The notes below the pieces were generated by a model. That model was not told the DNA's origin, did no database searches, and saw only the letters and a program-made list of their open reading frames with translations. Below are positions 20,259 through 26,483 of a DNA stretch of 26,483 nucleotides, piece by piece. Where the stretch lies: positions 1-26,483 of the IMG/VR virus record IMGVR_UViG_3300018914_000008; one strand, written 5' to 3'. Position 1 is the stretch's first letter; every line of letters starts with the position of its first letter. This stretch comes from a virus. The translations under genes and the position numbers were made by a program.

Positions 20259-21397
20259 TATTTTTCCTCACCCCCTTCACCAGAATTTACTGACTGATAA
20301 TTCTTTGTGATGACATACTCATCCAAAGCAGGATTATCTGAACGTTGATACCCAACCTCGACCCTTATTTCGTTCCGGTTAAATGCCCCGGAAGAAATGA
20401 GTTTATCTATACTTTGAGCAATTTCAAATATACTGCTATATTGAATAAACTTTGCTTCTATACATGAACCGTTTAATACTTCTTGTTTAGTTAAAAGTTT
20501 TGCGTTTAATTCATCCTGGATCTTTTCCACTAAAGGATCCACACAAAACTTTACATAGGCTCGTATTGCAGTTTCATACTCTGCCAGTTCTCCATGTAAT
20601 AAGGCATTAGGAATACCAAGTATATCAGCCACATCATCAATTAAGGATCGTTTTAACTTAATGAGTTCATCAATCGATTTACCATTACTAGAACCATCTG
20701 AAACCTCGTTATATTCAAAACCTTTTAGTTTAGGGACAATAGCTACAAGGTTATTTCTAAAAGCATTAAATAACTTATCAATGAATTTTTGAAGTTTATT
20801 ATGGGTTTTTTCGTCTAGCGATTGTGATGATTCGACACTTACAGTTCCTCGAATTTGATTTGCAAGTTTGCTTGCCTGTAACATCCTGGTATATAAATCT
20901 GCATTATCATCGAACACCCCCTTCATGAAACTAGATAACTTTTCGTTATTGTAGGTGATATAAATAACCTCATCCATTTTATATGATCGTTGGAAAGTAA
21001 AATCCTTTACCGTTATATCTTTAAAAATATCTGGATACACTGCATATTCTACTCTTGTAAAACTATCAGCTATAAGCAAATCATTGTTGTCTGAAAGGAT
21101 AACTAACACTTCATTATCATTAATTAATTTAAAAATGAAGTCTTGCCAAAACTCACTAGATGATTGATTGCTGTTAGGCCTGATATTCAATAGATAGTGC
21201 CAATCGTTAAATTGCCTTATGCCATTTTTCATTATCCTGAAGTCTACTTGACTGATCGTTCTACCAATAAAATTAATACATGTTTCAAGTGCTATTTTTT
21301 TTAGATACACTCGATTTGAAGTTTCAGGCACAATGTCCAGATCAAACAGAGACTCAAGTTCACTATTGCGCCTTAAAATGTCACTAAGCCATCCCAT
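20258..21397 (-). CDS. Portal protein
   Basis: This encodes 379 aa. ALETCINFIGRTISQVDFRI, WHYLLNIRPNSNQSSSEFWQ and DVADILGIPNALLHGELAEY are typical of HK97-family portals, with 'L.NIRPN....SEFW' and 'DI.GIP..LL.G' diagnostic. It forms the dodecameric ring through which DNA enters and leaves the head. AGGAGGTGAAGC precedes the ATG at 21397. The final QSVNSGEGGEEK tail is unstructured. Confidence 0.92.
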   Translation of the reverse strand: MGWLSDILRRNSELESLFDLDIVPETSNRVYLKKIALETCINFIGRTISQVDFRIMKNGIRQFNDWHYLLNIRPNSNQSSSEFWQDFIFKLINDNEVLVILSDNNDLLIADSFTRVEYAVYPDIFKDITVKDFTFQRSYKMDEVIYITYNNEKLSSFMKGVFDDNADLYTRMLQASKLANQIRGTVSVESSQSLDEKTHNKLQKFIDKLFNAFRNNLVAIVPKLKGFEYNEVSDGSSNGKSIDELIKLKRSLIDDVADILGIPNALLHGELAEYETAIRAYVKFCVDPLVEKIQDELNAKLLTKQEVLNGSCIEAKFIQYSSIFEIAQSIDKLISSGAFNRNEIRVEVGYQRSDNPALDEYVITKNYQSVNSGEGGEEK

Positions 21398-21416
21398 TTA
21401 TTGCTTCACCTCCTCC

Positions 21417-23102
21417 CTAGAAATTTAAGGCATCTAACATGTCTAAGGAATCCTCTAAATCAATTTCGCTTATTTCATCGACACGATATAACCCATGAAC
21501 GAAACATTGAAAACCATCCGTTTTTCGGCGAATTGGATCCTTTTTTTGATATTCTTTATTCCCATCTTTTTTGGTTACAACTAATACGTTATTTGTGTAC
21601 CAGCGCATTAAAGGATTATCGCCAAAGATAAATTGTTGATTGGCAAATCCTGTTTCTACACGCGGAGCTAATAAGCTATGAATAGCCTTTGGATTACGGA
21701 TGACCTCTACCTCAAACCCTGCTTTTTCTAGTGGGTCCCTTAATATCTCCATTCGGAAATTATCGCCAACGATTTTTTTGATATTATAGTACTTACTCAT
21801 CTCAACAAACCAATCTACCACATGAGTAGGATTGATCGTGGCTTCATCTACAACAGTTAGAAGGCCTTCTTCTTCCCATTCACGAATCGGGGCGAATTTA
21901 GGCTTACCAGCCATTTCAGCATCATGCTTTTTAGAATAGCTATAGTACTTGTCGACAAATTCTTTACGAGCAAAAGAGTGAGTAATAAATGGATATTTGC
22001 CTTCATGCTTAAATAAAAGCCCAACTGCTGCAAAGTCTCGTATACTTGCAAAATCTAAACAACCTATACACTCTTTATCAAGTAAATTTGGCATTGGTTG
22101 ATTAGTCGCAAGGATTTCTTCCCACTTTGCAACAGATCGTTCCAGATCAGTAACAGGTAAATTCATACGTTTGGTCATGAATTCTTCTCGGTTGCTTGGA
22201 TCATCCTCTAAATCCGAATATTCTTCCATGATGGTGTCAAATAGCCCCTGAGCATATTCCCCTCTAGGTTCACTTAACATCGGATTTGCTTTTTCCCAGT
22301 TGGAAGGGTCCTCTACTTCCCCCTCATCATCCAGCTTGCAGATAAAGGGGAATAGTGCATTTACTCTGGCTTCCCCTGTTAGAACTTTCATTGCTTTTTC
22401 TTTTAATTTATCCAGGAACCCATCACGAACATAACCATCGGTGCCAATGTAAAATTCCCTTGGATTCGGCCTCTTACCAAGTCCTGAGATATGAACACGC
22501 ACATCCTTGTTAGATTCATATTGGTGAATTTCATCAAAAACTACTGCACCATCACGCAAGCCGTCTTTTGTTTCACCATTTGAAGTTCGAAACTTTAGAA
22601 CACTGCCTGTTTTCCTAGATACTGTCTGAGTGAGTGTGGTCTTAAATGCCTTTTGCAGTACTTCATGACGTTTAATTGTTTTGTGCACTTCATCAGGTGA
22701 CGTTTTGGCCTGTTCTTCACTGTTCGCAACGATCGAAATATTATAATCTTCGATGCCATGCAATTCACTAATTAGGAAATTTGTAACCACGGAAATCAAA
22801 CCGTTCTTACCACCACCGCGCCCAAACATCCATAAAAACTTTCGGTAAAAAACACGGTTGTTATTCTTAAAAAATAAAAAGACGAAAGCAATTAAGAACC
22901 GTTGAAATGGCCCCAAGGGGAAATACCACTTCTCACCGTAGTTAATACAGTTCTCGATCATTTCGTCATCAAAATATAGATCATCGCGACTCAAAACATA
23001 TTTCTTGATGTACTTAACTAACAACACTCGCTCTTTGTTAAATTTAACTTTTCCACTTTCGTACAGCCGGATGTATTCATCCACATACTTCTGTCGGATC
23101 AT
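21417..23102 (-). CDS. terL: Terminase large subunit
   Basis: This encodes 561 aa. The packaging ATPase carries a Walker A variant WMFGRGGGKNG at residues 91-101 and Walker B VVFDEIH at 187-193. The coupling region NSEEQAKTSPDEVHKTIK is clear. The nuclease domain begins at about residue 347 with GCLDFASIRDFAAVGLLF (D350 as first metal ligand). This is the HK97/P27-partner terminase type, usually with cos-type packaging; cos sites often lie near terS but none was identified. The ATG overlaps the terS stop by four bases (ATGA). Confidence 0.95.
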   Translation of the reverse strand: MIRQKYVDEYIRLYESGKVKFNKERVLLVKYIKKYVLSRDDLYFDDEMIENCINYGEKWYFPLGPFQRFLIAFVFLFFKNNNRVFYRKFLWMFGRGGGKNGLISVVTNFLISELHGIEDYNISIVANSEEQAKTSPDEVHKTIKRHEVLQKAFKTTLTQTVSRKTGSVLKFRTSNGETKDGLRDGAVVFDEIHQYESNKDVRVHISGLGKRPNPREFYIGTDGYVRDGFLDKLKEKAMKVLTGEARVNALFPFICKLDDEGEVEDPSNWEKANPMLSEPRGEYAQGLFDTIMEEYSDLEDDPSNREEFMTKRMNLPVTDLERSVAKWEEILATNQPMPNLLDKECIGCLDFASIRDFAAVGLLFKHEGKYPFITHSFARKEFVDKYYSYSKKHDAEMAGKPKFAPIREWEEEGLLTVVDEATINPTHVVDWFVEMSKYYNIKKIVGDNFRMEILRDPLEKAGFEVEVIRNPKAIHSLLAPRVETGFANQQFIFGDNPLMRWYTNNVLVVTKKDGNKEYQKKDPIRRKTDGFQCFVHGLYRVDEISEIDLEDSLDMLDALNF

Positions 23103-23407
23103 AGTAAATCACTTGCACTGTACCCTTCATTTTGAGGTTTGATTTTTACGGATTCGATGTCTTTCCAAAGAGCGATTAAAGATGCATTAATTTTATTTCT
23201 TTCACCAATTAGAGGGTGAGCTTTCGTGAATCGCTGGGCTCCATTTTCTGTTACGATTGATTCACCCTCATCATTAATAATTTTGTTGACTCGTCTGAAT
23301 GATTTTACCAGATCAATGTACCTTTCAACTTTTTCCACTTGCACTAAATCTTCTGTATCGATCCTGCTCATTAGTTGTTCTTTTAATTTTGTTATGCTTA
23401 CTGCCAT
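23099..23407 (-). CDS. terS: Terminase small subunit, P27 family
   Basis: This encodes 102 aa from ATG 23407, with GGGGGG(T)GGG upstream; a frame reaching 23491 overlaps the zinc-ribbon gene and lacks a better site. VSITKLKEQLMSRIDTEDLV, QVEKVERYIDLVKSFRRVNK and TENGAQRFTKAHPLIGERNK are the standard P27 small terminase pattern. The protein recognises phage DNA and regulates the large subunit. Length is slightly short for the family (about 100-160 aa). Confidence 0.9.
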   Translation of the reverse strand: MAVSITKLKEQLMSRIDTEDLVQVEKVERYIDLVKSFRRVNKIINDEGESIVTENGAQRFTKAHPLIGERNKINASLIALWKDIESVKIKPQNEGYSASDLL

Positions 23408-23480
23408 ATACCCACCCCCCTTACGTGAGAAATTCACGGAAAATCTCGACAGAACAGGCCGCCCACGGTCTCCTGATTTT

Positions 23481-23648
23481 TTAAACCCCACAAAACTTTT
23501 TACCCGGGGGGTCTATTTTATTTTTATAACTACTCATTATTGGACCGCCACACTTTGGGCACTTCATTCCATCACGTATCTTATGTGATGACTCTTTAAA
23601 GCCACATCCTTTATCCATGCAGTGGTGTTGCATAAGTTTATTCTTCAT
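23481..23648 (-). CDS. Small zinc-ribbon protein
   Basis: This encodes 55 aa from ATG 23648; an internal ATG five codons later is also possible. HHCMDKGCGFKESSHKIRDG followed by MKCPKCGGPI shows four cysteines in two pairs, C10-x4-C15 and C30-x2-C33, a typical zinc ribbon, with another Cys near the end (KKFCGV). It lies between the HNH nuclease and terS, in one transcription unit, and begins four nucleotides after the HNH gene ends. Function unknown; a DNA- or protein-binding accessory of packaging is only inference. The ribosome binding site is weak. Confidence 0.65.
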   Translation of the reverse strand: MKNKLMQHHCMDKGCGFKESSHKIRDGMKCPKCGGPIMSSYKNKIDPPGKKFCGV

Positions 23649-23651
23649 AAG

Positions 23652-23984
23652 CTACCATCTCTCATCATCCCATTTGATTACTTGTGGTGTAAATCTTCTA
23701 TCGTGAATTAAATTATGATGATGCAAGCACAATGTCTCAAGGTTATTTAAGTCCAATGCTAATTCAGGCCAGAACTCTATCTCTTTAATGTGGTGAACAT
23801 TCAGTTCAATAGACTTACGTTCACCTTCTACCTTTTTTGAATCTACATGAATCTTACCTAGTCGCTTACATTCCTGGCATTCATAGTTATCTCGTTCAAG
23901 AGCTCTTTGCCTCAGATTCTTCCACTCTGTTGAATTGTAGAATTGTTTCTTTTTCTTTTTGCTTTTATATTCGTTAAACTTCAT
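23652..23984 (-). CDS. HNH endonuclease next to terminase
   Basis: This encodes 110 aa. The HNH core includes RDNYECQECKRLGKI (C36, C39), LNVHHIKEI (H64-H65) and LNNLETLCLHHHNLIHDRR (N80/N81, C86, H88-H90), with the KWDDERW end usual for phage HNH proteins. These small nucleases sit beside terS/terL in HK97-like cos phages and are needed for DNA packaging there (established for HK97 gp74). GGAGAAG precedes the ATG. Length is standard. Confidence 0.92.
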   Translation of the reverse strand: MKFNEYKSKKKKKQFYNSTEWKNLRQRALERDNYECQECKRLGKIHVDSKKVEGERKSIELNVHHIKEIEFWPELALDLNNLETLCLHHHNLIHDRRFTPQVIKWDDERW

Positions 23985-24011
23985 ATTTACTTCTCCTCAA
24001 AGAAATAAAGT

Positions 24012-24182
24012 TTATTTCCTCCTAATCGCCCCTGTTGGACCTCTTTTGTAAGTATCCCTAAACTCGCCCATTAGTTCTCTATAATCTCTCTCAGTTAACT
24101 TCTCTTTCTTTCTTCTCTTCTTTTTCCTGATCTTGTTTAACTTCTCAATCGTATCTTTACCTAGCCGATCTTCTAACTTCAC
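24012..24182 (-). CDS. Small basic phage protein upstream of HNH
   Basis: This encodes 56 aa from GTG 24182 with AAGGATGTG upstream. The product begins KLEDRLGKDTIEKLNKIRKK, has a dense run of Lys/Arg and ends with ERDYRELMG then TYKRGPTGAIRRK. The pattern 'LSxxDxxELMG...TYKRG.GGAIRxK' is recurrent in small proteins near HNH/terminase genes in Bacillus phages (from memory). Function unknown; high charge suggests nucleic-acid binding. It is the first gene behind the late leader and terminator. Confidence 0.7.
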   Translation of the reverse strand: MKLEDRLGKDTIEKLNKIRKKKRRKKEKLTERDYRELMGEFRDTYKRGPTGAIRRK

Positions 24183-24210
24183 GTTAATCACATCCTTATT
24201 GCTTTAAATA

Positions 24211-24245
24211 CAAAAACAAAAAGACCACCCAAATGAGTGATCTTT
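24211..24245 (-). terminator. Strong terminator between late promoter and first late gene
   Basis: On the minus strand AAAGATCACTC-ATTT-GGGTGGTCTTT forms an 11-bp stem (two G-U pairs) with a 4-nt loop, followed by TTGTTTTTG. It faces the same way as the late genes and lies about 30 nt before the first of them, so late transcription must pass it. Confidence 0.75.
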
Positions 24246-24398
24246 AGCAGAGAAAGGTTATGAACTTCTCGAAAGGTATAATGTCCTTACGCCCTTCGAG
24301 TAGGACATAAAAGCCCTACCCAGAGTCTTATTTATTTGTCGAATCAGTAAGCGAACATATGAAGGAAAGCCGTTCCCCTCGGATCAAACTATGTTGAT
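24246..24398 (-). ncRNA. Structured late leader RNA with alternative hairpins
   Basis: No gene was found in this stretch. It would be transcribed from the promoter at about 24405. Minus-strand pairings seen by eye: GTAGGGC/GTCCTAC (24319-24313 with 24306-24300), CTCGAAGG/CCTTTCGAG (24300-24293 with 24276-24268, one bulge) and ATGTCC.TAC/GTAAGGACAT (24308-24300 with 24290-24281, one bulge). The third pairing excludes the first two, the layout of an attenuator or antiterminator. A short ATCAA/TTGAT hairpin lies near the 5' end. Whether it is a known RNA family cannot be told here. Confidence 0.45.
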
Positions 24399-24401
24399 AC
24401 T

Positions 24402-24449
24402 ACTATAATAACATGGTTTTCTACTAATACCCTGCCAAAAGTCTGCCAT
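24402..24449 (-). promoter_or_regulatory. Candidate late promoter with TGGCAG direct repeat
   Basis: On the minus strand an extended -10, TG-T-TATTAT (24405-24410 for TATTAT), lies downstream of two TGGCAG repeats spaced 11 bp (24448-24443 and 24437-24432). There is no good -35, as expected of an activator-dependent promoter. The repeat is a candidate site for the ArpU-like protein encoded just upstream; similar TGGCAG..TTTTGGCAGG sequences precede late genes in other Bacillus phages (from memory). Confidence 0.6.
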
Positions 24450-24458
24450 TCACTAACT

Positions 24459-24698
24459 TTATTCTGTCGATTCCTTATTTATTCCATACTCTTCATCCTG
24501 TTTTTCTTTGAATTTTACATATGATTCCACAATTACTTTTGGCAATAATGACAAGGAACAAAACTCGTCTATATCACGATATAATGCACATCCTTCATAG
24601 CCCTCTCCCCAATAGTCCACCATTGCCCAATAAGCAGGACAACTTCTACAACGTTTATAGCCAACATTTTCAATTGCCTCTTTAATTGCCTTTAACAT
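24459..24698 (-). CDS. Cys-rich small phage protein
   Basis: This encodes 79 aa from ATG 24698, which has AAGGTGA 7 nt upstream. KRCRSCPAYWAMVDYWGEG then YEGCALYRDIDEFCSL contains four Cys (CxxC and two more), fitting a metal-binding site. The C-terminus is helical and charged. I do not recognise a function. It overlaps the preceding Cys-containing frame by 17 nt, and both share a 'C-x2-C-P' pattern, so a duplication or related functions are possible. Directly downstream is the late promoter. Confidence 0.68.
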   Translation of the reverse strand: MLKAIKEAIENVGYKRCRSCPAYWAMVDYWGEGYEGCALYRDIDEFCSLSLLPKVIVESYVKFKEKQDEEYGINKESTE

Positions 24699-24870
24699 TT
24701 GAATCACCTTCCACAACTTCTTCTGCAACCTTATTTACCCTGTCTCGCCATCTGTTTAGTGCTTCTTGTCCTGCTCCCACAATTGAACAACGCTCAGACC
24801 TTATAGGGCATATATGACATTTTTTAGCGTAGTGCACGTTACATATCTCTATTGCTTTGTTGTTCAGTAT
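24682..24870 (-). CDS. Cys-rich small phage protein with non-ATG start
   Basis: The frame contains NNKAIEICNVHYAKKCHICP then IRSERCSIVG and GQEALNRWRDRVNKVAEEVV, with four Cys, three of them in a C-x2-C-P..C arrangement. This looks like a real phage gene. There is no ATG upstream before the in-frame stop; candidates are ATA 24870, about 7 nt after AAAGGGTGA, or CTG 24867. A GTG at codon 11 would cut the conserved N-terminus. It may start at a rare codon, be coupled to the ArpU gene that stops 24 nt before, or be damaged. Confidence 0.55.
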   Translation of the reverse strand: MLNNKAIEICNVHYAKKCHICPIRSERCSIVGAGQEALNRWRDRVNKVAEEVVEGDSNVKGN

Positions 24871-24893
24871 GGTGCTTCACCCTTTCTCTTTCG

Positions 24894-25322
24894 CTACTCA
24901 TAAACTTCTAACCTTAAAGCAATGGCCAAGTTATAAAATGCTTTAGCCTTTACCCTGTAATACGTTCTCTCAGACATGTTTAATTTCAAGTATACTTCTT
25001 TATCAAGTTTTCGATCTTTTCCCAAGTATAATTCCACTATGATTACTCTTTCATCGTTGTTTAGCCTGTTTACCGCTTTTTGTATCGTCTCAATGTACCT
25101 TTGTCTAAATTCTTCATTTGCTACGTTTGTCAATGCCGAATCCTCGGTAGAAGAATGAAATTGATTGGTATTACTAGGAGGAACAATGGAGAATGTTTGA
25201 GTGATCTTAGGCAGCTTTTCTTCCGGCTCAGATAGTAACAGCAATCTATATGTTTCCAAAGCTTCCTCTACCTTTTCTTTTGTGGCTTCTAGATTAATTT
25301 TTGGCAAGCTGAACAATTGCAA
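24894..25322 (-). CDS. ArpU-family late transcriptional regulator
   Basis: This encodes about 142 aa from TTG 25322, with GGAGG nine nt upstream; the frame extends to 25409 inside the previous gene, but family members begin near LQLFSLPKINLEATKEKVEE. The C-terminal half NRLNNDERVIIVELYLG and VYLKLNMSERTYYRVKAKAF is a sigma-70 region 4-like helix-turn-helix, as in ArpU and related phage late activators. Such proteins activate the packaging/structural operon. The TGGCAG repeat 400 bp downstream is its likely target. Confidence 0.85.
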   Translation of the reverse strand: MQLFSLPKINLEATKEKVEEALETYRLLLLSEPEEKLPKITQTFSIVPPSNTNQFHSSTEDSALTNVANEEFRQRYIETIQKAVNRLNNDERVIIVELYLGKDRKLDKEVYLKLNMSERTYYRVKAKAFYNLAIALRLEVYE

Positions 25323-25346
25323 ACCTCTCCACCTCCAATCAAGATC

Positions 25347-25364
25347 GGGGAGAAATATCTCCCC
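25347..25364 (-). other. Perfect GC-rich hairpin before the ArpU start
   Basis: GGGGAGA-TATT-TCTCCCC (minus strand, 7-bp perfect stem) lies between the stop of the upstream gene and the ArpU ribosome binding site. No T-run follows it, so it is not a simple terminator; it may protect mRNA or limit translation of the activator. Confidence 0.5.
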
Positions 25365-25368
25365 ATGT

Positions 25369-25998
25369 CTAGGCTGCGTTTCCTTCTTCATCCTCGCTAT
25401 TTTTTTCATCGTTTATCGAATTTAATTTTTCACTTTCACTCATTCTCCACTCATTCCATTTTTGTGCTAATGGCGCTACTCTTTTTCTATACTCTGTCAA
25501 TATATCTACGAATCGTCCAGATGATAAATTTAGATCTGAAGCTAATTTCAAATACGTTTCACCCTCCAAGAACCTCTGGATTATGTCTTGGAAATTAAAA
25601 GTCATATCGTCATAAGTTGGAGCTAGTCCACTTTGGATAAATTCATCTATTACTGCTCTTTCTATTTCTTCTTCCTCTTCAATCGTGGATTCTTTTGCTT
25701 TGGGTAGCCCTAAATCTGCTTCTAATTGTTCTTCTTCTTCCTGCTCAACTTCAGTCACAACTCCTCTGTAGTCAACCTTATAAGTTTTTATAGGTCTATT
25801 CGTATTACTGTTCAAGGTAATTTTATAGCTAATCATTTCTGAATCTAATGCTACTTCAACTCTTCTATCAATCATTTCTGATAGCCTGTCTAACTTTCCA
25901 TTCAATTCCTGCCCTTTTACCTCTAGAACAATTTCTTGTACTCCTCCTGGCTTTAAATTAACCTTCTTTATAATTGCTTTAAAATCGATATAACTCAT
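25369..25998 (-). CDS. Unknown acidic phage protein with HTH-like C-terminal part
   Basis: This encodes 209 aa, Glu-rich. The N-terminal part (SYIDFKAIIKKVNLKPGGVQ, LSEMIDRRVEVALDSEMISY) is beta-rich and resembles short phage DNA-metabolism proteins with a GG turn. The middle (about 84-112) is a run of Glu. Residues 133-165 (FQDIIQRFLEGETYLKLASD then LNLSSGRFVDIL) look like a helix-turn-helix, with the 'Y.KLA..LNLS.GR' pattern. No catalytic motif seen. It lies between RusA and the ArpU regulator, a position held by replication accessory genes. Function unknown. Confidence 0.65.
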   Translation of the reverse strand: MSYIDFKAIIKKVNLKPGGVQEIVLEVKGQELNGKLDRLSEMIDRRVEVALDSEMISYKITLNSNTNRPIKTYKVDYRGVVTEVEQEEEEQLEADLGLPKAKESTIEEEEEIERAVIDEFIQSGLAPTYDDMTFNFQDIIQRFLEGETYLKLASDLNLSSGRFVDILTEYRKRVAPLAQKWNEWRMSESEKLNSINDEKNSEDEEGNAA

Positions 25999-25999
25999 A

Positions 26000-26419
26000 T
26001 TAAGCTACCTCCATTTCATTTATTATTACTTCAATTCGTGGTTGTTCTGAATAAAATTTATTTACAACAAGACTTACTACCTGACTATCGTCCTTCCAGA
26101 TAATGTTTTTCAACGCGTCTTTAATGGCCTTTATGTAATTATCTACATCTGGCTTGGTTATTGGTCTTAGCGTTCCAGATTCAGCCAACGCGCTTTTTTT
26201 CTTGCTAAAACTCTTGGGTATTGGTCTATATATATCTACAGACATTTGTAATGGACCCTTGATTAATTCGCTAGGTGCATATTCTGAAGCAACAAATTTT
26301 ATATAATCTTTATAACTACTAGATTTTTTTGGATCGTACATTCTTATATGGCCATGTATAATAGTTGCTCTAGCTCTTGCCTGTGCTACTGGTTCACCGT
26401 AAACGGTAAATTGAATCAT
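26000..26419 (-). CDS. rusA: RusA-family Holliday junction resolvase
   Basis: This encodes 139 aa. FTVYGEPVAQARARATI at the start and TKPDVDNYIKAIKDALKNII then WKDDSQVV are the diagnostic RusA segments. The catalytic acidic residues correspond to D91, D93 and D111. RusA cuts four-way junctions, which helps to process recombination or packaging intermediates. A good AAAGGAGTGG ribosome binding site precedes the ATG. It sits at the end of the early module, as in many temperate phages. Confidence 0.92.
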   Translation of the reverse strand: MIQFTVYGEPVAQARARATIIHGHIRMYDPKKSSSYKDYIKFVASEYAPSELIKGPLQMSVDIYRPIPKSFSKKKSALAESGTLRPITKPDVDNYIKAIKDALKNIIWKDDSQVVSLVVNKFYSEQPRIEVIINEMEVA

Positions 26420-26433
26420 ATTACCACTCCTTT

Positions 26434-26483
26434 TTAATACTTCTTCCAGCCATGCTTATAAAGTCTACATAGAAGCTCAATAT
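26434..26483 (-). CDS. Unidentified gene, partial (3' end only)
   Basis: The frame open from the window edge ends in IELLCRLYKHGWKKY and a TAA 14 nt before the RusA start. It looks like the C-terminus of a small phage protein ending in a basic aromatic tail. Another frame is open over the same stretch and stops at 26421. Only 15-16 residues are visible, so this is a weak call. Confidence 0.35.
   Translation of the reverse strand, partial: IELLCRLYKHGWKKY

Noticed and set aside
21857-22051. Minus-strand 64-aa frame inside terL
   Set aside because: Lies within the terminase gene in another frame; no ribosome binding site and no independent evidence.
23226-23588. Plus-strand 120-aa open frame over terS and the zinc-ribbon gene
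   Set aside because: Antisense to a clear P27 terminase gene; no family character.
24246-24398. Possible tRNA in the late leader
   Set aside because: Stems are present, but there is no seven-base acceptor pairing or T-loop in the correct layout; better explained as a regulatory leader.
1-26483. CRISPR array or insertion sequence
   Set aside because: No regularly spaced repeats, no transposase and no IS-type terminal inverted repeats were seen.

Overview
The window looks like part of a temperate contractile-tailed phage (myovirus, PBSX/XkdK-type tail) integrated in, or infecting, a low-GC Gram-positive host, most likely a member of the Bacillaceae. Reasons: strong AGGAGG-type ribosome binding sites, frequent TTG and GTG starts, a Bacillus-type LexA box, a YolD remnant, an ArpU-type late regulator and a tail module that follows the Bacillus subtilis PBSX order (xkdK-M-N-O-P-Q-R-S-T-U-fibres-xkdX). 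Nearly everything is on the minus strand, so the biological order runs from high to low coordinates.

From the right: the end of the early/middle genes (an unidentified partial gene, a RusA-type Holliday-junction nuclease, an unknown acidic protein, an ArpU-like late activator and two small Cys-rich proteins, about 26.5-24.46 kb). Next is a candidate late promoter with a TGGCAG direct repeat, then about 215 nt of structured untranslated leader ending in an intrinsic terminator (24.45-24.18 kb). Packaging and head genes follow (small basic protein, HNH nuclease, zinc ribbon, TerS, TerL, portal, ClpP-like protease, HK97-fold capsid; 24.2-18.3 kb), then connectors (18.3-16.6 kb), sheath, tube and tail assembly chaperone with a -1 frameshift site (16.6-14.5 kb), tape measure, baseplate and fibre genes (14.4-6.0 kb), and the lysis module: a CD1375-like small protein, a holin and an M15 endopeptidase (5.9-4.7 kb).

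Downstream of lysis are two late accessory or fibre-like genes, the second truncated by an internal deletion (4.7-3.5 kb). An SOS-box-controlled YolD remnant follows, then a small separate operon behind a strong promoter with twin operators (80-aa protein, HTH protein without a canonical start, five-repeat HNR-like DNA-binding protein; 3.16-1.54 kb). At the left edge is a divergent pair, an HTH regulator (+) and a small membrane protein coupled to a partial FtsK/SpoIIIE-like ATPase (-), separated by CTACCTAGGTAG palindromes.

The most interesting hypothesis is late-operon antitermination. A structured leader with mutually exclusive hairpins and a strong terminator sits between the late promoter and the first structural gene, and terminator-like hairpins also lie inside the late operon (sheath/tube, chaperone/tape measure, and more weakly XkdX/holin). 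Either the late transcript is made terminator-resistant or these hairpins set gene dosage. Several genes in 2.6-3.6 kb look damaged, so this end of the element may be decaying.
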